Positions 46,286 to 55,041 of a DNA stretch of 64,000 nucleotides are shown here, in pieces (position 1 is the stretch's first letter; each line of letters opens with the position of its first letter). The stretch covers positions 1 through 64,000 of the forward strand of contig CALWKY010000014.1 in NCBI GenBank assembly GCA_944381395.1. Direction: 5' to 3'. This DNA is from an uncultured Lachnospiraceae bacterium. GTDB taxonomy: Bacteria; Bacillota; Clostridia; Lachnospirales; Anaerotignaceae. A model generated the notes under the pieces. It was not told the DNA's origin and searched no databases. It worked only from the letters and a program-made list of their open reading frames with translations. Both the position numbers and the translations under genes were made by a program.

Positions 46286-47569
46286 TTACTCTGTTTTAAT
46301 TGCAGTTAATGCACTTAATTTCATTGCGCGCTGTGCCGGCAAAAATCCTGCCGCAATACCAACAGCTGTTGCAAATAAAATTGCCGATAGATACAGCCAT
46401 AATGGAATATACGACTGCATGGTACTGCCTTGCCCGGCAGCCACAATATTGACAATTTTAGAAGTAGCTAAGCTTAGAATTGATCCCAGCACGCCTCCCG
46501 CAAAACCAATAAACGCAGCTTCTGTCAAAAACAGTCTACGAATATCTTTTAAAGAAGCACCAATTACTTTCATAATACCAATCTCTTTTGTTCTTTCATA
46601 AATTGCCATTACCATAGTATTGGTAATACTAATGGCCGCAACAATCATGGAAATTGCACCAATGGCACCCAGTACAATACGCAGCATTTTCGTTGTCTCT
46701 TTCATAGACTCCAGCTGGTCAGTTAAGCTATAAGCCGTAAAGCCCATATCTTTAATCTGATTTTGTACATCCATGACATGTTCCATGTCATCAACTTTTA
46801 CCATTACATTATCATAAACTTTTTGCTTTTTCTTATTATCGTTTGCACCATCTGGATTTTGGTACTTATTTTTCTCCTCGCGGATTTTCTCTAATGTCTC
46901 CATAGGTACTACTACGCTATAACCACTTTGGCCGCTTTCAGACATCATACCAACCACTTTTACTTTTGTTTCTTTGATCTTTTTGTCTGCATTTCTTGTG
47001 CCATAATTATAGTCATATGTAATACCTACTCTTCCACTGGATAAATCCACTTCCGGAGGATCTGTGCTATATCGCATTTCCCAACTCAATTTTGGATTAT
47101 AAAACTGCTGCGGAATGGTGCCGCCTACAACAATGACGTCCGTATCACCAGACTCCAATCCACGGCCTTCCACTACATTGTACCCTAAAGCTGACATCGC
47201 TTCCGGCCATACACCAACGAAATTCACATCTGCTACATATTTTTTATCGTATGTCAACAGCATATATTCATTCAGCACAGGGGTTACAACCTCTACATGT
47301 TCCATGGTTTTGAAGCTTTCTATTGTAGGCAGATCCAGCTTTAATTCTGTATTTGTTCCAGAATTGTTATAGTTATATACTTCAATGACCTGCAAATTGC
47401 CCCATTCTTGAATTTGGTTTTCAAAGCTTTTATTCATACCGATGCCAATGGAAATCATCACTACAATAGATGTGGTACCGATGATTACACCAAGAATTGT
47501 CAAGGCAGTTCGCAGTTTTCGTTTGCGTAAATTCCGCAGAGCCATGTCGATTAAATCTCGTGTACTCAT
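46286..47569 (-). CDS. MacB-type ABC transporter permease
   Basis: A 427-residue FtsX/MacB permease. One N-terminal helix (ALTILGVIIGTTSIVVMISIGIG) is followed by a large extracellular domain (about 45-285), then three helices at the C-terminus, with YERTKEIGIMKVIGASLKDIRRLFLTEA before helix 3. MacB proteins act by mechanotransmission rather than moving substrate through the membrane. It overlaps the secreted-protein gene by four bases. Confidence 0.9.
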   Translation of the reverse strand: MSTRDLIDMALRNLRKRKLRTALTILGVIIGTTSIVVMISIGIGMNKSFENQIQEWGNLQVIEVYNYNNSGTNTELKLDLPTIESFKTMEHVEVVTPVLNEYMLLTYDKKYVADVNFVGVWPEAMSALGYNVVEGRGLESGDTDVIVVGGTIPQQFYNPKLSWEMRYSTDPPEVDLSSGRVGITYDYNYGTRNADKKIKETKVKVVGMMSESGQSGYSVVVPMETLEKIREEKNKYQNPDGANDNKKKQKVYDNVMVKVDDMEHVMDVQNQIKDMGFTAYSLTDQLESMKETTKMLRIVLGAIGAISMIVAAISITNTMVMAIYERTKEIGIMKVIGASLKDIRRLFLTEAAFIGFAGGVLGSILSLATSKIVNIVAAGQGSTMQSYIPLWLYLSAILFATAVGIAAGFLPAQRAMKLSALTAIKTE

Positions 47570-49662
47570 TTGGACATACCCTCTTCGTCATCGTCGTCAT
47601 TATCATCGTCATCGCCATCATCGTCATCAACATCATCATTCAAGTCTTCTGCCAGCGCGGATTCAGGGTTTTCTTTTTGCTTCTTAATGAAGAACCACAA
47701 TCCAGCGCCCATCGCTGCCAAAAGCAAAATGCCTACTACTAATTTTTTCATATCAATGGCAGGCTGTTCCGGTTCCATGGTTTCCAAATCAGGATTAACC
47801 GGTTCTGTAACAGTTATTTCGAAGTCTCTTCTTTCTTCAATGGTTTCACCACTAGGATCCTCATAGCTAAGGACAATGCTGACAGGAACAGTCCCCATTC
47901 CATTCGGGGTGAAAGACACTTCATAATAATCACTCTGACCGCTATCCAATGTACCTACATATGTATTCTTTTCAGAACAAGTTACATCTCCTTCTACAGA
48001 GATCATCAAGTTGTTCAAAGAGACTTTACCAGTATTGTAATAACTAAATGATACACTTACCGGCATACCCGCTTCAATGGTAGGCGGAAGCTCAAAGTCA
48101 TCCATGGTTAACTCGGTTTTCTGTTGTACGTTGATACCTAATAATTCTTGTGCCGTATACTCTTTTCCATCACTGTCTTCATATTCAAAGTTTACAGTTA
48201 AAGTATAAGTTTTCGGCTGCGCGCTGGGTACAACATACAGCCGTAAGGATTTAGAAGCTTCTCCTTTTGCACCAATAGAATCAAAATAGAATGTATTACT
48301 GCTGTTAACAGGTGTAAAAATATTACCTGTTTTTTCTGTATCAGAAGAAGTTTCCTCTGCCAAAGTCAGGAACATTTTAATATTTTCTACTTTTTTCGTC
48401 GGGTGTGTATTCAGCAGTGTTAAGTTCAAGTCAAATTCTTCCCCGGCATTTACCATAATAGGATCACAGGTATACTTACTCACGATAATTTTCGGCTTGC
48501 TTGCGTTATCTTCATCATCGGGATTATATACATTGACACCTGCGTACTGTTTAAATGTAGTTACTTTGCTGCCGCCAGTTGTATATTCTACAGTAAAGCA
48601 AATTGCATAGTTTTGAGACTTACTGCTTTCTGTTGCTGCAAATGTAAAACTCAAATTCTTATGTTCATTGGGTTTCAGGCTGCCTACAGACTTAACACTG
48701 GCACTTTTCGGCACAACTGCAGTTGCATCCTGCGCTTCCGCAGTTACTACAATATCCTTTGTTTCCACATTCGTCATATTGTAAAGGTCAAAAGAAATGG
48801 TAAAATTACTATTTACACCATATGTACCACCAGGTTCTTTCAGATTTCTGATTTCCATTTGACCTTTTTTGCCAGTTACACCGCCTACATTGACATAGTA
48901 ACTTTCTGTTTCTTCAAATGCCTTACCCATTTCATCTTCATAGGTTAATTTTAATTCAATGGGATAGTTGCCCGCTTCCATATCGCCGCCGGCAACTAAC
49001 TGATAATGAAATTCTTTGCTTTCGCCTGTGTTAATATCTTGCAGTTTAATATTGTTAAATCCGCTGGATAAGCTGATGCCATCCGGTGTTAATCCGCCCA
49101 AAGTCAGCTCTACATTTACCATATTGCCAGTACCGTTATTTTTGATGGTACCACCAAACCCGGCACTTCCGCCAGGGGTAATTTGGTCGCCTTCTACTTT
49201 TAAATTTTCATAGATATAGCTAAGACCGCCCTCCCCGTTCTTTACCCGGATATAGATGGTAAAAGAATTTTCCATAGGATTTCCATCTTCATCTTGATAA
49301 TTGCAGCGTACAGTAACTGGATAGCTGCCAGCTTTTGCCGATGCGTCAACAGTTACGTAAATATACATCGTTCGAATATTATTTCCTGCCAAACTAGAGG
49401 AAGAACCTTTTTGGAAGTTTATCGTAAAAGGTACATCTCCATTTTGAAATTCCACATTATAAGATATAGAATAAGCAGCCCCTATTCCGTTATTCTTAAT
49501 CTTCATTTCTACTTTGTTTTCTTTGCCGGCTTCTACTGTATATACCGGTCCGTTATTTAAAGAAATATGCGGCGTTTCTGCAAAAACAGTTGCTGGCTGT
49601 ATGGACAGCAACATGCATACCGCCAATATTGCGCTAAAAAACTTTTTGAATCCCTTTTTCAT
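47566..49662 (-). CDS. Large secreted, membrane-anchored protein with repeated beta domains and acidic tail (COG1361-like)
   Basis: A 698-residue exported protein. A signal peptide (MKKGFKKFFSAILAVCMLLS, cut after VFA) precedes five or more immunoglobulin/CARDB-like domains with repeated N-N-G-T-G-x-M-x-N-V-x-L and Y-x-Y-E-D patterns. One transmembrane helix (LVVGILLLAAMGAGLWFFI) lies near the end. The last about 30 residues are nearly all Asp/Glu and lie in the cytoplasm. It is flanked by an ABC ATPase and a MacB permease in one operon, so it is probably the extracellular partner of that system. GGAAGGAAGGG sets the ATG at 49662. Confidence 0.75.
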   Translation of the reverse strand: MKKGFKKFFSAILAVCMLLSIQPATVFAETPHISLNNGPVYTVEAGKENKVEMKIKNNGIGAAYSISYNVEFQNGDVPFTINFQKGSSSSLAGNNIRTMYIYVTVDASAKAGSYPVTVRCNYQDEDGNPMENSFTIYIRVKNGEGGLSYIYENLKVEGDQITPGGSAGFGGTIKNNGTGNMVNVELTLGGLTPDGISLSSGFNNIKLQDINTGESKEFHYQLVAGGDMEAGNYPIELKLTYEDEMGKAFEETESYYVNVGGVTGKKGQMEIRNLKEPGGTYGVNSNFTISFDLYNMTNVETKDIVVTAEAQDATAVVPKSASVKSVGSLKPNEHKNLSFTFAATESSKSQNYAICFTVEYTTGGSKVTTFKQYAGVNVYNPDDEDNASKPKIIVSKYTCDPIMVNAGEEFDLNLTLLNTHPTKKVENIKMFLTLAEETSSDTEKTGNIFTPVNSSNTFYFDSIGAKGEASKSLRLYVVPSAQPKTYTLTVNFEYEDSDGKEYTAQELLGINVQQKTELTMDDFELPPTIEAGMPVSVSFSYYNTGKVSLNNLMISVEGDVTCSEKNTYVGTLDSGQSDYYEVSFTPNGMGTVPVSIVLSYEDPSGETIEERRDFEITVTEPVNPDLETMEPEQPAIDMKKLVVGILLLAAMGAGLWFFIKKQKENPESALAEDLNDDVDDDDGDDDDNDDDDEEGMSK

Positions 49663-49687
49663 CCTTTTCCCTTCCTTCCTCGGAAAT

Positions 49688-50404
49688 TTACTGCACTGTA
49701 TTACTTTCTGTTGTTGCCTTTTTTTCTTCCACATGGTCTATCTTGCCATCATGCAAAACTACAATGCGGTCTGCATATTCGGACAGTTCCAAGTCATGGG
49801 TAACAATTACTAATGTCTGTGCATTTTTCTTTGCCAAACCAGTAATTAAATCCATCATTTCATAAGTAGTTTTTGTATCCAGATTACCAGTAGGTTCATC
49901 TGCAAACACAACTTCCGGTGTATTGATAAAAGCCCTGGCAATACTGACACGTTGCTGCTGACCGCCACTCATCTCACGCGGTAAATGGTTCGCTCGGTCT
50001 GCCAATCCGACAGCTTCCAGCATTTCCATTGCCCGTTCTTGGCGTTCTTTCAGCGGTACTTGTCGAAAAATTAACGGCAATGTAACATTTTCTAATGCTG
50101 TTAGAGTTGGCAAAAGATTATAGGACTGAAAAACAAATCCCACATACTTTTGCCTGAAATTCGCCAACTGATCTTCCGTCATACGTTCCATATGTTTTTT
50201 ATGGAAAATAATTTGTCCTGCTGTTGGTTTCTCTAATCCAGCAATTAGATTCAGCAATGTAGATTTACCAGAGCCAGACTTTCCCAACAAACAACAGACT
50301 TCTTCCCTGTGGATCCGAAGACTCACATCATTGACTGCGCAAATTTCCTCGGCGCCCATTTTGTAGATCTTGGTCACATGTTTCAGTTTGATAATGTCTT
50401 CCAA
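49688..50404 (-). CDS. MacB/LolD-type ABC transporter ATPase
   Basis: A 238-residue ATPase with Walker A GKSGSGKSTLL, signature MSGGQQQRVSIAR, Walker B VVFADEPTGNLD and switch His VTHD. It is first in an operon followed by the secreted beta-domain protein and the permease. Such systems export peptides or act on envelope components. Confidence 0.93.
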   Translation of the reverse strand: MEDIIKLKHVTKIYKMGAEEICAVNDVSLRIHREEVCCLLGKSGSGKSTLLNLIAGLEKPTAGQIIFHKKHMERMTEDQLANFRQKYVGFVFQSYNLLPTLTALENVTLPLIFRQVPLKERQERAMEMLEAVGLADRANHLPREMSGGQQQRVSIARAFINTPEVVFADEPTGNLDTKTTYEMMDLITGLAKKNAQTLVIVTHDLELSEYADRIVVLHDGKIDHVEEKKATTESNTVQ

Positions 50405-50557
50405 AGCCTCACGCTCCTTTCCAAATGAAATATTTGTAGATAATTTAACTATACCATATGTTTATTAAAATTTTATAATCTGTTTTTTACTTTTTTCTTA
50501 AATATGAAAAATATCTATAATAAACCATTTTTTATCTTATTTTACAAGAAAAGCGCC

Positions 50558-50586
50558 TTGTTTTTTTCCTTGTTATTTGATATGAT
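50558..50586 (+). promoter_or_regulatory. Sigma-A promoter of ybaK-Rrf2
   Basis: -35 TTGTTT, 17-bp spacer, extended -10 TGATATGAT. Confidence 0.75.
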
Positions 50587-50651
50587 TTTAAGTAATTTGT
50601 CAAAATAGATATGTAGACTATTTTTCTGCATATATAAAAGGAGCATCAAAT

Positions 50652-51137
50652 ATGTCAGTTGAAAAAGTAAAACAATATTTAAAAGAAAGAAATTGTCCAA
50701 AAGAAGTAATTGAATTTGAAACTTCCAGTGCAACTGTGGAGCTGGCTGCAAAAGCAGCGGGTGTAATTCCTGCGCGCATCAGCAAGACTTTATGTCTGAA
50801 AGGTCCCGAAGGTCCCATTGTAATTTCCATTGCCGGTGATGGCAAAATTGATAATCGGAAGTTCAAAGATACCTTCGGCTTAAAAGCGAAAATGCTTTCT
50901 CCCGAAGAAACGCTGGCTGCAACCGGACATGCCATCGGCGGTGTATGTCCTTTTGCATTACCCGAAAGCACAAAGGCTTACGCTGATATTTCTATGAAAC
51001 GATTTGACACCATACTGCCTGCTGCTGGCAGCAGTAACTCCTGTGTAGAACTTACCTGCGACGAATTATTCCACTATGGCAACTGTGTTGCTTGGGTAGA
51101 TATTTGCAAAGGATGGCAGGAAGGGGAAGAATCATGA
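50652..51137 (+). CDS. YbaK/ProX-type aminoacyl-tRNA deacylase
   Basis: A 161-residue YbaK-fold protein that clears mischarged tRNA (Cys-tRNA-Pro or similar). ISKTLCLKG holds the conserved Lys. GHAIGGVCPFALP is the family's substrate-loop motif. The end overlaps the Rrf2 gene by four bases (ATGA). AAAGGAG sets the start. Confidence 0.87.
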   Translation: MSVEKVKQYLKERNCPKEVIEFETSSATVELAAKAAGVIPARISKTLCLKGPEGPIVISIAGDGKIDNRKFKDTFGLKAKMLSPEETLAATGHAIGGVCPFALPESTKAYADISMKRFDTILPAAGSSNSCVELTCDELFHYGNCVAWVDICKGWQEGEES

Positions 51138-51550
51138 AAATTTCAACCAGAGGTCGTTATGGAATGCGTTTAATGCTTTCTTTAGCCCTTCATGCAAATG
51201 ACGAAATTCAGACCATAAAATCTATCTCAAAAGAGCAGCATATTTCCGAAAAATACCTGGAGCAGATTATTTCTCCTCTCAATAAAGCTGGATTGGTACG
51301 GTCTTTCAGAGGAGCTCAAGGCGGCTATACATTGGCAAAAGCTCCAGAAGATATTACAGCAGGAGAGATTTTGCGTGTTTTAGAAGGTTCTCTTTCCCCG
51401 GTAGAATGTATTGAAAATCAGGCGTGTCCCATGTTTTCTCAATGTGCTTGCCTTGCTATTTGGTCTGATATTAAGCAAGCAATTGATCAAGTAGTGGATC
51501 GATATACGTTAGCAGATTTGGTAAAAGAATATCAGGAAAAAAATGAGTAA
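51134..51550 (+). CDS. Rrf2-family transcriptional regulator
   Basis: A 138-residue Rrf2 regulator. MKISTRGRYGMRLMLSLALH begins the winged helix. EKYLEQIISPLNKAGLVRSFRGAQGGYTLAK is the recognition and wing region. Three cysteines (CIENQACPMFSQCAC, with a fourth) are spaced as in Fe-S-binding IscR-type members, so it may sense iron-sulfur status or cysteine. The start overlaps ybaK. Confidence 0.92.
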   Translation: MKISTRGRYGMRLMLSLALHANDEIQTIKSISKEQHISEKYLEQIISPLNKAGLVRSFRGAQGGYTLAKAPEDITAGEILRVLEGSLSPVECIENQACPMFSQCACLAIWSDIKQAIDQVVDRYTLADLVKEYQEKNE

Positions 51551-51592
51551 ACGAAAAGCTTTGCAGTATAATGCTGCAAAGCTTTTCATTGA
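51551..51592. terminator. Terminator after the Rrf2 gene
   Basis: GAAAAGCTTTGCAG / CTGCAAAGCTTTTC is a perfect 14-bp stem. It also serves the convergent anti-sigma gene. Confidence 0.9.
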
Positions 51593-52611
51593 AATTGCAA
51601 AAAGAACCTAATACTTTCATAACCAGTGTCATTCTGCGCAGTATTTGTCTCTTCTGTCTGCTGTAAAGGGCTTTCTTTTTTACCATCAGCTTTAGGGACC
51701 TCTTCTAACGTTCCAATCGCTGAAACATCTTCCAAAAAAGAATTCATATTTTCTGATGTTACGTTACAAAGCACCTGGTTTTCTTTTTCTTGTTCCATAG
51801 TACCATTATGTTTTTCTACTGCTTCCTGTAATGCCAAAATTGTTTCTTCCTGTGATAATTCTGTAAGGAGATTCATCTGTTTGATATCAGAAGCAATAGG
51901 CTGCTGATGGATAGATTCAACACTAAAAGACATTGCAGGGGCAGGTGTACTGTCTGCAGCATTTTCAGGAGAAGTGTCTTCTGCTTCATCTGCAGCAGAC
52001 GCAGAATTAGAAACAATAGCCGGTTCTGAATTCTTAGCTGTCTTCGGTTGCAGCTGTTCTTCCATCTGTGTGGTATTGGGTTGAGAAACAGGCTGCTCTG
52101 TTTCTGCAGTGGAAAAAGGTACTGTTTCTGGAATCATATCAGAGTTAAGTTCTTCCGTTACAAGAGGTTGTTCCAAGTGTTTAGAATTTTCGTCCTCTAA
52201 AGAATCCATAGAATAAGCTGTCACAGTAAAGCTTTCCTTCAACTCCTGCTGCTGCTTAATTTGAACCGTCATATGTGTACCAATGGCAAAAACAAATACT
52301 GCAGCTACAATTGCGCTGCTCTTCCAATAAGATTTATGATTCTTTTTTTCCTTTTTCTTAGCAGTAAGAGGCACTACATTTCGTTCTGCACGAATTCGCT
52401 CCATCAGTTTTTCGTGGTAACCATCGGGTAAAACCACATCTTCTTGACGAAGTCCCCGTAAAATATCCTGTTGGCAATGTAAATCTTCATACAGCTTTTT
52501 ACACGCAGGGCAGGAGGAGATATGCGCCAATAAACTCTTCATTTCTTCCTCAGATAAATTTTCATCCATACTGCGAAAGATTAATTCTTCCCATTTACTA
52601 CATTCTTTCAA
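51586..52611 (-). CDS. Zinc-finger anti-sigma factor
   Basis: A 341-residue membrane protein. The N-terminal anti-sigma zinc finger has His30, Cys34 and Cys37 in HISSCPACKKL. One transmembrane helix (about 98-116) follows, then a low-complexity Gln/Glu/Ser-rich extracellular part. It should hold the adjacent ECF sigma factor at the membrane. The start is probably the TTG at 52611, because AAAGGAGGGGAG lies 4 bases upstream; an ATG at 52632 has no ribosome site. Confidence 0.83.
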   Translation of the reverse strand: MKECSKWEELIFRSMDENLSEEEMKSLLAHISSCPACKKLYEDLHCQQDILRGLRQEDVVLPDGYHEKLMERIRAERNVVPLTAKKKEKKNHKSYWKSSAIVAAVFVFAIGTHMTVQIKQQQELKESFTVTAYSMDSLEDENSKHLEQPLVTEELNSDMIPETVPFSTAETEQPVSQPNTTQMEEQLQPKTAKNSEPAIVSNSASAADEAEDTSPENAADSTPAPAMSFSVESIHQQPIASDIKQMNLLTELSQEETILALQEAVEKHNGTMEQEKENQVLCNVTSENMNSFLEDVSAIGTLEEVPKADGKKESPLQQTEETNTAQNDTGYESIRFFLQFQ

Positions 52612-52685
52612 GCTTCTCCCCTCCTTTCCCATTTATTTCTAATATCAATCTTTTCACTACTGGTGTTGATTATACGAAATAATTT

Positions 52686-53267
52686 TTAAATTTGTTCCCT
52701 TAATTTCAAAATTTCTTTTCGCAGATTTTCTCTAGCTCGATAAAGCCTTGATTTAACCGTTCCTGGATTCAAATCTAAAATCGTACCAATTTCTTCATAA
52801 GACAAATCTTTTACGTCCCGTAAAAGTAAAATTGCTTTATGTTCTGGTGGAATCCGCTCCATTGCAGAGAGTAATTCCTGACACCTTTCTCGTTTCAAAT
52901 ATCGTTCTTCCGGCGTCGCAGAAGTATCTGCAATTTGCAAGCCGAATCCGTCTTCCGAATCTGCAGCTTCTTCCATAGAAATGGTGTCTTTATTTTTCTT
53001 TTTCCGCAGCGCATCAATACACACATTCGTTGTAATACGGTAAATCCATGTGGAAAAAGCGCATTTCCCATCAAACTGACCTATGGCATGATAAATTTTA
53101 ATCCAAGCTTCCTGAGAGAGATCCATGGCATCTTCTGCATTTCCCATCATGCGTAACGCTACATGATAAACAACTTTCTCATAAGAAAGCACTAAAGCCT
53201 CAAAAGCCTTCTCATCACCCTTTTGCGCTAAAGAAAGCCACTTGGCTGTTTCTTCTGGTGTTGCCAT
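52686..53267 (-). CDS. ECF-type sigma factor (SigW-like)
   Basis: A 193-residue sigma factor. Region 2 is AFEALVLSYEKVVYHVALRMMGNAEDAMDLSQEAWIKIYHAI...FSTWIYRITTNVCIDALRKKK, and region 4 is RIPPEHKAILLLRDVKDLSYEEIGTILDLNPGTVKSRLYRARENLRK. The anti-sigma gene follows 74 bases downstream. GGAAAGGAGG sets the ATG. The trigger (envelope stress or similar) is not visible. Confidence 0.93.
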   Translation of the reverse strand: MATPEETAKWLSLAQKGDEKAFEALVLSYEKVVYHVALRMMGNAEDAMDLSQEAWIKIYHAIGQFDGKCAFSTWIYRITTNVCIDALRKKKNKDTISMEEAADSEDGFGLQIADTSATPEERYLKRERCQELLSAMERIPPEHKAILLLRDVKDLSYEEIGTILDLNPGTVKSRLYRARENLRKEILKLREQI

Positions 53268-53378
53268 GTATCTCCCTCCTTTCCTGTATATTATCTGTAT
53301 TTATTATACATAGTTTTCCCAAAACCGTAAAGACAAAAAGGCTTTTTAAAAAATTTAAAAAAATATAGAAAAATTTGC

Positions 53379-53407
53379 TTGACATAGAAAATAAAATGTT
53401 GTATTAT
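53379..53407 (+). promoter_or_regulatory. Sigma-A promoter of tRNA-Pro
   Basis: Consensus -35 TTGACA, 17-bp spacer, -10 TATTAT. Confidence 0.85.
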
Positions 53408-53418
53408 AAACAAGTCGC

Positions 53419-53493
53419 CGAGGTGTGGCTCAGTTTGGTTAGAGCGCTACATTAGGGATGTAGAGGCCGCAAGTTCGAATCTTGTCACCTCGA
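53419..53493 (+). tRNA. tRNA-Pro (anticodon AGG)
   Basis: Cloverleaf: acceptor CGAGGTG/CACCTCG, D-arm GGCTCAGTTTGGTTAGAGC, anticodon arm CTACA-TTAGGGA-TGTAG with anticodon AGG and G37 typical of proline tRNAs, and T-arm GCAAG-TTCGAAT-CTTGT. CCA is not encoded. A34 would be expected to be modified to inosine or to read CCU only. Confidence 0.93.
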
Positions 53494-53498
53494 CTCGG

Positions 53499-53537
53499 CA
53501 AAAGAACTGAAGCGTTTGCTTCGGTTCTTTTTTTGCT
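53499..53537 (+). terminator. Terminator of tRNA-Pro
   Basis: AAGAACTGAAGC-GTTT-GCTTCGGTTCTT followed by a T-run; one G-U pair. Confidence 0.9.
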
Positions 53538-53638
53538 TTCTGACAAAATACTTTTTATTTCCTTGCTTGACAGAAGAAATAGAATGTGCTAAAGTTCCAA
53601 TGATTTTGTATACATAAATAATGAAAAAAGGGGTTGCT

Positions 53639-54748
53639 ATGGAAAAAATATTGCTTTTTATAAAAGAAGATATTGTATTATCCATTTCCGCACTATGTGC
53701 ATTCATTACGATTTTAATTGTTCCTGTTGATCGCGCCTATTTAGGATATGTAGATTTTAGAGTATTAAGCCTGCTTTTTTGTTTTATGGTATTGGTTGCA
53801 GGGTTGAACTCTTGCCATATTTTTTCAGTCATTGGTCAAAATCTGCTGAAAAAAAGTGCCTCTTTTCCTTTCTTAGCAGCCGTTTTAGTTGGGCTTCCAT
53901 TTTTTAGTTCTATGATGATTACCAATGATGTGGCTTTGCTTACATTCGTACCTTTTGCAATTGCTGTTTTAGATATGGCTGGGCAGAAGAAATATACTGC
54001 TATTATCGTGGTATGGCAAACGATAGCTGCAAACCTGGGCAGTATGACAACTCCTTTTGGCAATCCACAAAATATTTATTTATTTTCCAAGTATGGATTT
54101 TCTTTATGGGAATTCATAAAAATAATTTTTCCTTACAGTCTTTTCAGTCTTATTCTTCTGCTCATTTGCACTAAAACACTGCCAAAGGATAAAATACAAG
54201 TACATTTTGTCCAAGAAGATCACATGGAAGAACCCGAAAAACTGGTTCTATTTTTCGTTTTATTCCTCTTATGTATATTATGTGTGATTCGAATTGTTCC
54301 TTATCCGCTGATGCTTTTTATTGTAGTCATAGCAATTTATTGGAAAAAGAAAAGCTTATTTCGCCAGGTAGACTATCGGCTTTTAATCACTTTTGTATGC
54401 TTCTTTCTTTTCTCTGGAAATGTATCCAGAATGGAAAGTGTGCAGGAATTATTTTCTCATTGGGTCACACACTACCCCATTTTGTGCGGCACACTGCTTA
54501 GTCAAATAATCAGCAACGTGCCTGCCGCTGTTTTATTATCTTCCTTTACCAACAGTGGTACAGGTCTTCTCATTGGCTGTAATATCGGCGGTCTTGGTAC
54601 ACCTGTCGCATCTTTAGCCAGCCTAATTTCCTGGAAATTATTCCAAAAATCTGAAGGTGCAAAAGATCAATCGTACATGAAAAAATTTACTATCTTGAAT
54701 ATGCTCTTTTTGATAATTCTATTAGGATTTACCCTATTCTTTCTATAA
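53639..54748 (+). CDS. SLC13/ArsB-type anion permease
   Basis: A 369-residue membrane protein with about ten helices. Two inverted-repeat motifs of the ion transporter superfamily are visible: MMITNDVALLTFVPFA with LGSMTTPFGNPQNIYLF in the first half, and IISNVPAAVLLSSF with GCNIGGLGTPVASLASLISW in the second. It probably moves a carboxylate or inorganic anion with Na+ or H+. AAAGGGG sets the ATG at 53639. Confidence 0.82.
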   Translation: MEKILLFIKEDIVLSISALCAFITILIVPVDRAYLGYVDFRVLSLLFCFMVLVAGLNSCHIFSVIGQNLLKKSASFPFLAAVLVGLPFFSSMMITNDVALLTFVPFAIAVLDMAGQKKYTAIIVVWQTIAANLGSMTTPFGNPQNIYLFSKYGFSLWEFIKIIFPYSLFSLILLLICTKTLPKDKIQVHFVQEDHMEEPEKLVLFFVLFLLCILCVIRIVPYPLMLFIVVIAIYWKKKSLFRQVDYRLLITFVCFFLFSGNVSRMESVQELFSHWVTHYPILCGTLLSQIISNVPAAVLLSSFTNSGTGLLIGCNIGGLGTPVASLASLISWKLFQKSEGAKDQSYMKKFTILNMLFLIILLGFTLFFL

Positions 54749-54796
54749 ACGATTGGAATAAAGGTTCACCTATCAGCAATTTCTCCGTAAGAAAAG

Positions 54797-54845
54797 AAAA
54801 ACAGCTGAAATCCTTATTATAATAAGGACTTCAGCTGTTTTTCTT
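54797..54845 (+). terminator. Terminator of the anion permease gene
   Basis: AACAGCTGAA and TTCAGCTGTT pair outside TCCTTATTATAATAAGGA, followed by TTTTTC. Confidence 0.88.
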
Positions 54846-54991
54846 TATATTGGTTTCTTATGAAAACAGCCGCCACAGTTTCTTTAAGAAATCAAAAGAA
54901 AGAACAATCATGTTTTCTTAAGAAGCGATTACTTTTGGCACGTCTTTTTTGATCAATAACAAAGTTTTTTGTACACACTATCTCTATTTTC

Positions 54992-55030
54992 TATAAAAAG
55001 GACGAAAGTAATGATTACTTCCGTCCTTGA
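54992..55030 (-). terminator. Terminator of topA
   Basis: AAGGACGGAAGTAA / TTACTTTCGTCCTT followed by TTTT on the minus strand. Confidence 0.88.
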
Positions 55031-55041
55031 ATCGCAAAAAA

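Noticed and set aside
54850-54990. 17-codon ORF (MIVLSFDFLKKLWRLFS) on the minus strand between topA and the anion permease
   Set aside because: No ribosome site or promoter; such short hydrophobic frames are common by chance.
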